Positions 1 to 5,616 of a stretch of 5,616 nucleotides of DNA are shown in pieces (position 1 is the stretch's first letter; each line of letters opens with the position of its first letter). Source of the stretch: Chloroflexota bacterium (lineage in GTDB: Bacteria > Chloroflexota > Dehalococcoidia > UBA2979); contig VYDC01000184.1 in assembly GCA_009843585.1 (NCBI GenBank), forward strand, positions 981-6,596. Direction: 5' to 3'. The position numbers and the translations under genes were made by a program. A model generated the notes under the pieces. It had not been told where the DNA came from, made no database searches, and worked only from the letters and a program-made list of their open reading frames with translations.

Positions 1-43
1 CGGCAAGACCCACGTCGCCCGCGAGGTGCTGAACAAGATATGA
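1..43 (+). CDS. 3' end of upstream gene, probable nuoK (partial)
   Basis: Reading from position 2, the frame encodes GKTHVAREVLNKI and stops at TGA 41-43. Of the three forward frames this one looks coding: almost every third base is G or C, whereas the frame starting at 1 has many A/T third bases and the frame starting at 3 stops at 30-32. Only 13 residues are visible, too few to identify by sequence. The gene just before nuoL is normally nuoK, and many NuoK proteins end in a short hydrophilic tail with a similar V-x-x-x-x-L-x-K pattern, so NuoK is the best guess and rests mainly on synteny. NuoK is a small three-helix membrane subunit of complex I. The stop overlaps an ATG (ATGA, 40-43). Confidence 0.55.
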   Translation, partial: GKTHVAREVLNKI

Positions 44-65
44 GCGCCCAGACGCCGCCCCTCGC

Positions 66-84
66 CCGGGGACGGGGGCCCCGG
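66..84 (+). repeat. GC-only inverted repeat ending on the nuoL start codon
   Basis: CCGGGG (66-71) is the reverse complement of CCCCGG (79-84), with a 7-base loop. The last G of the right arm is the first base of the nuoL GTG start. In RNA this could form a six-pair all-G-C hairpin that partly hides the start region. The right arm lies in GGGGCCCCGG (75-84), a 10-mer that recurs just after nuoN. No A-rich Shine-Dalgarno sequence is visible before nuoL, only runs of G. Any regulatory role is inferred, and short G-C palindromes also arise by chance in DNA this GC-rich. Confidence 0.35.
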
Positions 85-2006
85 TGATCGCCGGGCTGGG
101 CACCATCCCCGAGGGCGCGCTGTGGGCGATCTACCTGGCGCCCGTCGCCTCGTTCTGCGCGATCGCGGCGCTGCTCAGGGGGCGCCCGCTCGCCGCCGGG
201 CGCCTCACCATCGCCGCGGTCGGCCTCACCTGGGTGCTCTCGATGTGGGCGCTCGCCAGCGCCCTCCACCACGACGGCGAGCCGCTCGCGCTGCAGGCGC
301 ACACCTGGTTCTCGGTCGGCGGCTTCGAGATGGCGGTGGGCCTCCACCTGGACGGTCTCACCGCCGTGATGCTCGTCGTCGTGACCACGGTCGCGCTGCT
401 GGTGCAGGTCTACTCCACCGGCTACATGCACGGCGACCCCGGCTACGCCCGCTACTTCGCCTACATGTCGCTCTTCACCGGCTCGATGCTGGGCCTCGTG
501 CTCGCCTCGAACCTGGTGCAGCTCTTCGTGCACTGGGAGCTGGTGGGGCTCTGCTCCTACCTCCTGATCGGCTTCTGGTTCGACCGGCCCTCGGCGTCGG
601 CGGCGGCGAAGAAGGCCTTCATCGTCACGCGCTTCGGCGACCTGGGCTTCCTGCTCGCGGTGCTGCTCGTCGGGACGAAGACGGGGATCTTCGACATCCA
701 GTCCATCAACGAGCTCGCGCACGGGGGCGCGCTCGGCGGCGCCGTGCTCACCGGCTTCACGCTCGGCCTGCTCGCGGGCGCCGTCGGGAAGTCGGCGCAG
801 TTCCCGCTGCACATCTGGCTCCCGGACGCGATGGAGGGGCCGACGCCGGTCTCGGCGCTGATCCACGCGGCGACGATGGTCGCGGCGGGCGTCTACCTGC
901 TCGCGCGCTTCTTCCCCTCGCTCGACGCCGCGCCGGCCGAGGTGGGGACGCTGGTCGCCTACACCGGCGGGCTCACCGCGCTGCTCGCGGCGACGATGGG
1001 CGTGGTCGCGACCGACATCAAGCGCGTCCTCGCCTATTCGACGATCTCGCAGCTCGGCTACATGGTGATGGCGCTCGGCGTCGGCGGGTACGTCGCGGCC
1101 GTCTTCCACCTCTTCACGCACGCGTTCTTCAAGGCGCTGCTCTTCCTCGGATCGGGATCGGTGAACCACGCGACCGGCACCTTCGACATGCGGCTGATGG
1201 GGGGCCTCTCCCGCGCGATGCCGGTGACCTTCGCGACCTTCGTCGTGGGCTCGCGCTCGCTCGCCGGCGTCTTCCCGCTCGCCGGCTTCTGGAGCAAGGA
1301 CGAGATCCTGCTCGACGCCTGGATCCACCACGAGTGGGTGCTCTTCGCCCTGGGCGTCGGCGTGGCCGCTCTCACCGCGCTCTACATGTTCCGCGCGATC
1401 TTCCTCACCTTCCTGGGCGAGTACGCGGGCGGCGAGCCGGGCCACGGCGGCGCGCCCCACGAGTCGCCGGCCTCGATGTGGGTGCCGCTCGCGCTGCTCG
1501 CCGTCCCCGCCGTCGCCGTCGGCTGGCTCAACGTCGGCGGCGGCTTCGGCACCTTCGTGGAGGGCGCGCTGCCGGAGGAGATGCGCCACTTCGAGTTCGA
1601 CGTCCACCCGGTCGTGCTCGTGAGCTCGACGCTCGCCGCCTTCGGCGGCATCGGGGCGGCGGCGGCCATCTACCTCTACCGCTCGCCGCCGCCCGAGCGC
1701 GTGCGAGCCGCCTGCGGCCCGCTCGCCGGCCTCGTCGAGCGCAAGTACTACCTCGACGAGCTGGCGGAGACGGTCGTCGTGCGCTGGGCGCTCCACCGGG
1801 GGATCGGTCGCGCGGCGGCCGCCCTGGACCGCGTCGTCGTCGACGGCGTCGTGAACGGCGTCGGCCGCCTCTCGCTCTCCGCGGGGGACGCGTTCAGGCG
1901 GGCGCAGAGCGGGCAGCTGCAGGCCTACACGTCGATGCTGCTCGCCGGGGTCGTGGCCGTCGCGGTGCTGCTGTTCGTCTTCGGCGGCGAGGTGCTGGCC
2001 GAATGA
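84..2006 (+). CDS. nuoL: NADH-quinone oxidoreductase subunit L (NuoL)
   Basis: NuoL is the most distal antiporter-like subunit of the complex I membrane arm and helps pump protons. The 640-residue product is close to the family's usual 610-660 and very hydrophobic, consistent with about 16 membrane helices. Visible landmarks are HWELVGLCSYLLIGFW with the conserved helix-5 Glu (E152), GKSAQFPLHIWLPDAM with the channel Lys (K236), LIHAATM with H261, helix-12 residues H342, H346 and K350 in HLFTHAFFKALLF, and GFWSKDEIL with K405/D406. The C-terminal part contains KYYLDEL and a last helix after QLQAYTSMLLAG, matching the long lateral helix plus anchor helix peculiar to NuoL. GTG 84 is the first possible start in this frame after the stop at 30-32, and its first helix begins soon after. 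One oddity is Arg391, next to the helix-12/13 loop, where the family usually has a small or hydrophobic residue. Related Mrp or hydrogenase subunits are unlikely given the nuoL-M-N order. Confidence 0.96.
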   Translation: MIAGLGTIPEGALWAIYLAPVASFCAIAALLRGRPLAAGRLTIAAVGLTWVLSMWALASALHHDGEPLALQAHTWFSVGGFEMAVGLHLDGLTAVMLVVVTTVALLVQVYSTGYMHGDPGYARYFAYMSLFTGSMLGLVLASNLVQLFVHWELVGLCSYLLIGFWFDRPSASAAAKKAFIVTRFGDLGFLLAVLLVGTKTGIFDIQSINELAHGGALGGAVLTGFTLGLLAGAVGKSAQFPLHIWLPDAMEGPTPVSALIHAATMVAAGVYLLARFFPSLDAAPAEVGTLVAYTGGLTALLAATMGVVATDIKRVLAYSTISQLGYMVMALGVGGYVAAVFHLFTHAFFKALLFLGSGSVNHATGTFDMRLMGGLSRAMPVTFATFVVGSRSLAGVFPLAGFWSKDEILLDAWIHHEWVLFALGVGVAALTALYMFRAIFLTFLGEYAGGEPGHGGAPHESPASMWVPLALLAVPAVAVGWLNVGGGFGTFVEGALPEEMRHFEFDVHPVVLVSSTLAAFGGIGAAAAIYLYRSPPPERVRAACGPLAGLVERKYYLDELAETVVVRWALHRGIGRAAAALDRVVVDGVVNGVGRLSLSAGDAFRRAQSGQLQAYTSMLLAGVVAVAVLLFVFGGEVLAE

Positions 2007-2007
2007 T

Positions 2008-2013
2008 CGGGAG
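2008..2013 (+). promoter_or_regulatory. Ribosome binding site of nuoM
   Basis: CGGGAG lies 10 bases before the ATG at 2024, directly after the nuoL stop, and supports that start. It sits inside a five-codon frame (2003-2020) that opens on the nuoL stop codon. Confidence 0.55.
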
Positions 2014-2023
2014 CGGCTGAGCG

Positions 2024-3493
2024 ATGCTGACGGTGCTGCTCTTCCTCCCGGCGCTCGGTGCCGCCTTCGTCGCGCTGCTCCCGCGGGCGCGCGAGCACGA
2101 CGCGCGGTGGCTCGCGCTCGCGGTGCGCGGGGCGACGCTGGTCCTCGCAGCCGTCGTCTTCGTCGCGCACGAGAGCGGCGAGCCGGGCTACCAGTTCGTC
2201 GATCGCTTCGAGTGGATCCGGGCGGCGGGGGCCGGCTTCTCCGTGCAGTACGCCCTCGGGGTCGACGGCCTCTCGGCGCCGATGGTGCTGCTCAACGGCC
2301 TGCTGAGCGTCGTGGCGGTCCTCGTCTCCTTCCGCATCACCGACCGCCCCCGCGCCTACTTCGCCTGGCTGCTGCTCCTCGAGACGGCGGTGATGGGGGT
2401 CTTCCTCTCCCTCGACCTGCTGCAGTTCTTCGTCTTCTGGGAGCTGGAGCTGCTCCCGATGTACCTGCTCATCAGCGGCTGGGGCACCGGCCGCCGCGAG
2501 TACAGCGCGACCAAGTTCGTGCTCTACACCCTCGCTGGCTCCGCGTTCATGCTCGTCGGCTTCCTCGTGCTCGGCCTCGCCGCCGGCAGCTTCGACATCG
2601 AGGTCCTCGCCCGGGAGCCCGTCGCGGACGCGGCGATTCCGCTCTCGCTCGTCTTCTGGGCCGTGATGGCGGCGTTCCTGGTGAAGCTCCCGGTCGTGCC
2701 GCTGCACACGTGGCTCCCCGATGCCCACACCGACGCCCCGACGGCGGTCTCGGTGATCCTCGCCGGCGTGCTCCTGAAGATGGGGGGCTACGGGATCCTG
2801 CGCATCGCGCTGCCGCTCCTCCCCGGCCAGGCGCAGGAGTTCAGCACGGCGCTCGCCGCCATCGCCGGTCTCACCGTCCTCTACGGGGCGGTGATCACGC
2901 TCCAGCAGCAGGACCTCAAGCGGCTCGTCGCCTACTCCTCCGTGTCGCACATGGGCTACGTGCTGCTCGGCGTCTCGGCTCTGGGGACGACGGCCCTCGC
3001 CGGCGCCGCCCTCCAGATGTTCACCCACGGCCTGATCACCGGGCTGCTCTTCGTCACCGTCGGGCTCATCTACGACCGCACGCACACGCGCGAGATCGCC
3101 GAGCTGCGCGGCCTCATGCACCGCCTCCCCCTGATCGGCGCGGTGATGGTGGTGGCCGGCCTCGCCTCGCTCGGGCTGCCCGGCCTCGCGGGCTTCGTCG
3201 CCGAGTTCACGACCTTCGTCGGGGCGATCCAGCAGCAGCCGGCGGCCACGATCGCCGGCGTCGGCGGCATCGTGCTCGCCGCCGGCTACATCCTCTGGAC
3301 GGTGGAGCGGGTCTTCACCGGCCCGCCCGACGAGAGGTGGAGCGGCCTCACCGACGCGACGGCGTGGTGGGAGCGCGCCGCGATGGGCTCGCTGGTGCTG
3401 CTGATCGTCGCCGTCGGGATCTTCCCGCGGCCGCTCACCGACGTGATCCGGCACGGCGTCGAGCCCATCGCCGCGGTGATGGGGGCGGCCTGA
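2024..3493 (+). CDS. nuoM: NADH-quinone oxidoreductase subunit M (NuoM)
   Basis: NuoM is the middle antiporter-like subunit of the complex I membrane arm. The 489-residue product fits the usual 480-520 and about 14 membrane helices. Landmarks are the N-terminus MLTVLLFLPALGAA, FFVFWELELLPMYLLI with the channel Glu (E140), FLVKLPVVPLHTWLPDAHTD with K221, the central Lys K252 in LLKMGGYGILR, YSSVSHMGYVLLG with H309, and MFTHGLITGLLF with H335. LAGFVAEFTTF carries E394, the acidic residue that takes the place of the helix-12 lysine of NuoL and NuoN and is diagnostic for NuoM. The signature DRTHTREIAELRGL is also present. The ATG start is 17 bases after nuoL, has a GGGAG site upstream, and leads straight into the first helix. 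All expected key residues are present and I see no sign of damage. Confidence 0.97.
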   Translation: MLTVLLFLPALGAAFVALLPRAREHDARWLALAVRGATLVLAAVVFVAHESGEPGYQFVDRFEWIRAAGAGFSVQYALGVDGLSAPMVLLNGLLSVVAVLVSFRITDRPRAYFAWLLLLETAVMGVFLSLDLLQFFVFWELELLPMYLLISGWGTGRREYSATKFVLYTLAGSAFMLVGFLVLGLAAGSFDIEVLAREPVADAAIPLSLVFWAVMAAFLVKLPVVPLHTWLPDAHTDAPTAVSVILAGVLLKMGGYGILRIALPLLPGQAQEFSTALAAIAGLTVLYGAVITLQQQDLKRLVAYSSVSHMGYVLLGVSALGTTALAGAALQMFTHGLITGLLFVTVGLIYDRTHTREIAELRGLMHRLPLIGAVMVVAGLASLGLPGLAGFVAEFTTFVGAIQQQPAATIAGVGGIVLAAGYILWTVERVFTGPPDERWSGLTDATAWWERAAMGSLVLLIVAVGIFPRPLTDVIRHGVEPIAAVMGAA

Positions 3494-3503
3494 TGCCGCG
3501 GCC

Positions 3504-3523
3504 CGGGGCCGGCGCGGGCCCCG
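3504..3523 (+). repeat. GC-only inverted repeat between nuoM and nuoN
   Basis: CGGGGCC (3504-3510) is the exact reverse complement of GGCCCCG (3517-3523), with a six-base loop. It fills much of the 46-base nuoM-nuoN spacer and lies five bases before the nuoN Shine-Dalgarno sequence. A seven-pair G-C hairpin could pause ribosomes or polymerase or tune nuoN translation. No T-run follows, so it does not look like an intrinsic terminator. The role is inferred. Confidence 0.45.
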
Positions 3524-3527
3524 CTCC

Positions 3528-3534
3528 GGGAGGT
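3528..3534 (+). promoter_or_regulatory. Strong ribosome binding site of nuoN
   Basis: GGGAGGT lies five bases before GTG 3540. It is the clearest Shine-Dalgarno sequence before any of the three nuo starts and fixes the choice of this GTG start. Confidence 0.8.
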
Positions 3535-3539
3535 GCGCC

Positions 3540-5075
3540 GTGGAGCTGACGGGCTTCGCCCAGATCCACGCCATCGGCGCCTCCGCCTCGCTCTTCGCGG
3601 GCGCAGGCCTCGTCCTGCTCGCGCAGCTCGCGCGGCCGCTCTGGGCGGGTCGCGGCGGCGACGGGCGGGCCGGCCCGGGCTCGCCCTCGTTCGCCCTGGC
3701 GCTCGCGGCGCTCGCCGTCGCCGCCGCCTGGTCGCTCTGGCACGAGGCGACGGGGAGCTCGGGCGCGGTGCTCGACGGCGCGGTGGTGGTGGACCGCTTC
3801 GCGGTCTACTTCGCGCTCCTGCTCACCGCCTCCGCCGCGGCGGTCGCCGTCGTCGCGCGCGACTGGGCGCAGGGGCTCGGCGACGAGCTCGCCTCCGACT
3901 TCTATGCGCTGCTCCTGGCCTCGGCGGGGGCGATGGTGCTGCTCGCGCAGGCGAACGACCTCGTCGCCATCTTCGTGGTGCTCGAGACCACCTCCATCGC
4001 GCAGTTCGTGCTCGTCGGGATCGGGGGCGGCGGCCGCTCGGCGGAGGCCGGGCTCAAGTACGTGCTCGCCGGCGCGGTGGCGGCCGCCGTCCTGCTCTAC
4101 GGCTTCGTCTTCCTCTTCGGCGTGGCGGGGACCACCTCGCTCCCCGGCATCGCCGAGGTCGCGAGCTCCGACGACGGCGAGCTCCGGCTCGCGCTCCTGC
4201 TCGGTGTGGCGCTCGTGCTCGTCGGCCTCGGCTTCAAGATGGCGCTCGTCCCCTCCCACGGCTGGGTGCCCGACGTCTACCAGGGGGCGCCTCCACCGGT
4301 CGCCGCCTTCCTCTCGGTCGCGTCGAAGGCGGCCGGCTTCGCGGTGGCGCTGCGCATCCTCTACGTCGGCCTCGGCGGCGGCGCCTCCTCCGTGGCCGAC
4401 GAGATCGCCGTGACGGTCGGCGTCGTCGCCGCCGTCTCGATGACGGCCGGCAACCTGGGCGCCTTCTGGCAGCAGGACGCCCGGCGCCTGCTCGGCTACT
4501 CCTCGGTGGCGCAGGCGGGCAACATCGCCATCGGGGTCGCCGCGCTCGTCGCCGGCAGCGCCGTCGGGCCGTCGGCGGTGCTCTTCTTCCTGGCCACGTA
4601 CGCCGCGACCAACCTCGGGCTCTTCTTCGTCGTGATCGTCGTCGGGGAGCGAACCGGCTCCTACCAGCTCTCCGAGTACGAGGGCCTCGCGCGGCGCGCG
4701 CCCCTGCTCGCCGCGGTGCTCGGGCTCTGCCTCCTCTCGCTCACCGGGCTGCCCCCGACGGCCGGCTTCCTGGCGAAGCTCTACATCTTCAACGCGGCGG
4801 TCCAGGCCTCGCAGCCGTGGCTGGTCGGCCTCGTCGCGGTCGGCGTCCTGAACACGGCGCTCTCGGCCTTCTACTACCTCCGCTGGGCGAGGCTGCTGGT
4901 ACGCGAGGCGCCCGACGCCGCCGGCGCGCGCCGGCCCGGGCCCTCGCTCCTGCCTGCGGGCGCCACGCAGCTCCTGCTCCTCGCGACGGCGGCGGCCGTG
5001 CTCGTCTTCGGCATCGTGCCGACGCCCCTGATCTCGGCGGCGCGCCGGGCCGCCGAGGCGCTGGTCGCCCTCTGA
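3540..5075 (+). CDS. nuoN: NADH-quinone oxidoreductase subunit N (NuoN)
   Basis: NuoN is the antiporter-like subunit nearest the quinone-binding end of the complex I membrane arm. The 511-residue product fits the family's roughly 480-520 and about 14 membrane helices. Landmarks are FYALLLASAGAMVLLAQAND, the channel Glu E149 in VVLETTSIAQFVL, GLGFKMALVPSHGWVPDVYQ with K233 and H240, FLSVASKAAGFA with K263, and LTGLPPTAGFLAKLYIF with the helix-12 lysine K413. It ends with NTALSAFYYLRWARLLV and a last hydrophobic helix. The GTG start is supported by GGGAGGT five bases upstream. In helix 10 the sequence reads YSSVAQAGN, so Gln325 occupies a position that is often His in bacterial NuoN; as I recall, Gln also occurs in cyanobacterial and plastid NdhB. 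The other key residues are intact. The second half of the gene is also open in the ybeY frame, which reflects base composition and is not a fusion. Confidence 0.96.
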   Translation: MELTGFAQIHAIGASASLFAGAGLVLLAQLARPLWAGRGGDGRAGPGSPSFALALAALAVAAAWSLWHEATGSSGAVLDGAVVVDRFAVYFALLLTASAAAVAVVARDWAQGLGDELASDFYALLLASAGAMVLLAQANDLVAIFVVLETTSIAQFVLVGIGGGGRSAEAGLKYVLAGAVAAAVLLYGFVFLFGVAGTTSLPGIAEVASSDDGELRLALLLGVALVLVGLGFKMALVPSHGWVPDVYQGAPPPVAAFLSVASKAAGFAVALRILYVGLGGGASSVADEIAVTVGVVAAVSMTAGNLGAFWQQDARRLLGYSSVAQAGNIAIGVAALVAGSAVGPSAVLFFLATYAATNLGLFFVVIVVGERTGSYQLSEYEGLARRAPLLAAVLGLCLLSLTGLPPTAGFLAKLYIFNAAVQASQPWLVGLVAVGVLNTALSAFYYLRWARLLVREAPDAAGARRPGPSLLPAGATQLLLLATAAAVLVFGIVPTPLISAARRAAEALVAL

Positions 5076-5608
5076 CCGGCGGGGCCCCGGGCGGTCACGA
5101 ACTCTCCGTCGAGATCGACGAGGCGCTCCCCCGCGAGCTCCGCGAGGCGGCGTCCGGCGCGCATCTCCCGGAGCTCCTGGCCGCGCTGCTGCAGGAGGAG
5201 GGGGTGCCGCCGGCGGCGATCGCGGTGCGGCTCGCCGACGACCGGGCGCTGCGCGAGCTGAACCGCACCTTCCGCGGGCTCGACGAGCCGACCGACGTGC
5301 TCTCCTTCCCGCTCGACGAGGAGGCGGGGACCGACGCCGCGCCGTTCCCGTCGGCGCCGGGGGCGGCCGCGGCGCGCGAACTCGGCGACATCGCGATCTC
5401 GGTGGAGCGCGCCGCCGCGCAGGCTCGCCGGGCCGGCAGGGAGGTGGCGCTCGAGCTGCGCCACCTCGCCCTCCACGGGGCGCTCCACCTCCTGGGTCAC
5501 GATCACGGGAGCCCCGCCGCGGCGCGCGCCCTTCGCGCCCGCGAGGAGCGGCACCTCGGGGCGGCCATCCACGACGGGCCGGAGGCCGCGCCCGGCGGGC
5601 GGCGCTGA
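5072..5608 (+). CDS. ybeY: Endoribonuclease YbeY (16S rRNA maturation factor), start uncertain
   Basis: YbeY is a metal-dependent single-strand endoribonuclease involved in 16S rRNA 3' end maturation and ribosome quality control, and it is cytoplasmic. The family marks are clear: ELNRTFRGLDEPTDVLSFPL with the conserved Arg (R68), LGDIAISVE, and HLALHGALHLLGHDH, whose H135, H139 and H145 form the H-x3-H-x5-H metal site (numbered from 5072). The start is a problem. The usual N-terminal strand (ELSVEID) and first helix (HLPELLAALLQEEG) are encoded from about 5096, but no ATG, GTG or TTG occurs in any forward frame between 5019 and 5203. I chose CTG 5072 because it overlaps the nuoN stop (CTGA) and keeps the whole fold (178 residues). 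GTG 5204 has a strong Shine-Dalgarno sequence but would give only 134 residues and lose the first strand and helix. A gene-calling program may prefer that site. The ybeY neighbours usual elsewhere (phoH, era) are not visible. Confidence 0.9.
   Translation: MTGGAPGGHELSVEIDEALPRELREAASGAHLPELLAALLQEEGVPPAAIAVRLADDRALRELNRTFRGLDEPTDVLSFPLDEEAGTDAAPFPSAPGAAAARELGDIAISVERAAAQARRAGREVALELRHLALHGALHLLGHDHGSPAAARALRAREERHLGAAIHDGPEAAPGGRR
5073..5097 (+). repeat. Inverted repeat over the nuoN stop and ybeY start region
   Basis: TGACCG (5073-5078, starting with the nuoN stop codon) is the exact reverse complement of CGGTCA (5092-5097). The 13 bases between the arms include the palindrome GGGGCCCC (5081-5088). 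An alternative inner hairpin pairs CCGG 5076-5079 with CCGG 5087-5090. No T-run follows, so a Rho-independent terminator is unlikely, and ybeY continues straight through. It could influence termination at nuoN and re-initiation into ybeY. That role is inferred. Confidence 0.45.
5193..5198 (+). promoter_or_regulatory. Shine-Dalgarno-like AGGAGG inside ybeY, before GTG 5204
   Basis: AGGAGG sits five bases before an in-frame GTG at 5204, an ideal spacing. It could drive an internal or shortened ybeY start. It also encodes part of Gln-Glu-Glu at the end of the first conserved helix, so it may be a coincidence of codon choice. It bears directly on the uncertain ybeY start. Confidence 0.35.
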
Positions 5609-5616
5609 GCGCGGAC

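Noticed and set aside
2..16. GKT at the window's left edge as a P-loop NTPase motif
   Set aside because: It lies only 13 residues from the stop codon, and a nucleotide-binding loop needs a large domain after it.
1925..3574. 549-codon open frame on the minus strand across nuoM
   Set aside because: Its translation is a monotonous mix of Arg, Glu, Asp, His, Ala and Gly with no family motif. It mirrors nuoM, whose sense frame matches NuoM throughout. Long antisense frames are expected at this GC content.
3533..5071. Possible large protein reading from within nuoN continuously into ybeY
   Set aside because: The part over nuoN is Arg/Gly/Ala/Pro-rich with no recognisable domain, while nuoN itself is intact in another frame. 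Only the last part, from about 5072, is YbeY.
84..5075. Mrp-type Na+/H+ antiporter or membrane hydrogenase subunits in place of complex I
   Set aside because: The L-M-N order, the NuoL C-terminal extension, the NuoM-specific E394 and the lengths all fit Nuo.
5073..5097. Intrinsic terminator after nuoN
   Set aside because: There is a stem-forming repeat but no T-run after it, and the ybeY coding frame passes through with no gap.

Overview
The window is the distal end of a respiratory complex I (NADH:quinone oxidoreductase, nuo) operon, followed directly by ybeY, a gene for an RNA-processing enzyme. All genes lie on the + strand and are packed almost end to end. By eye the DNA is about three-quarters G+C, with strong G/C preference at third codon positions. 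This points to a high-GC bacterium. The wording of the NuoL, NuoM and NuoN motifs recalls Chloroflexota or Actinobacteriota-type complexes rather than gamma-proteobacterial ones, but this is an impression and I would not assign a phylum.

Layout: positions 1-43 are the last codons of an upstream gene, probably nuoK by synteny. nuoL (84-2006), nuoM (2024-3493) and nuoN (3540-5075) follow. The reading frame of ybeY runs on from the nuoN stop codon to 5608. Only eight bases remain after it. No tRNA, rRNA, mobile element, CRISPR array or promoter is visible, and there is no gene-free stretch longer than about 50 bases.

NuoL, NuoM and NuoN are the three antiporter-like subunits of the complex I membrane arm. 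Each keeps the glutamate/lysine/histidine residues of the proton channel, and NuoL keeps its C-terminal extension. They would sit side by side in the cytoplasmic membrane and couple quinone reduction to proton pumping. YbeY is a soluble, metal-dependent endoribonuclease linked to 16S rRNA maturation and ribosome quality control. Its place at the end of a nuo operon is unusual.

The points most worth a second look are these. The full-length ybeY frame has no ATG, GTG or TTG near its expected start, so it needs a CTG that overlaps the nuoN stop, a shortened internal GTG start, or a sequence correction. All three earlier stop codons overlap an ATG that opens a tiny frame ending at the next gene's start. 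GC-rich inverted repeats built around GGGGCC/GGCCCC sit at three of the four junctions. Nothing here looks like a wholly new system.
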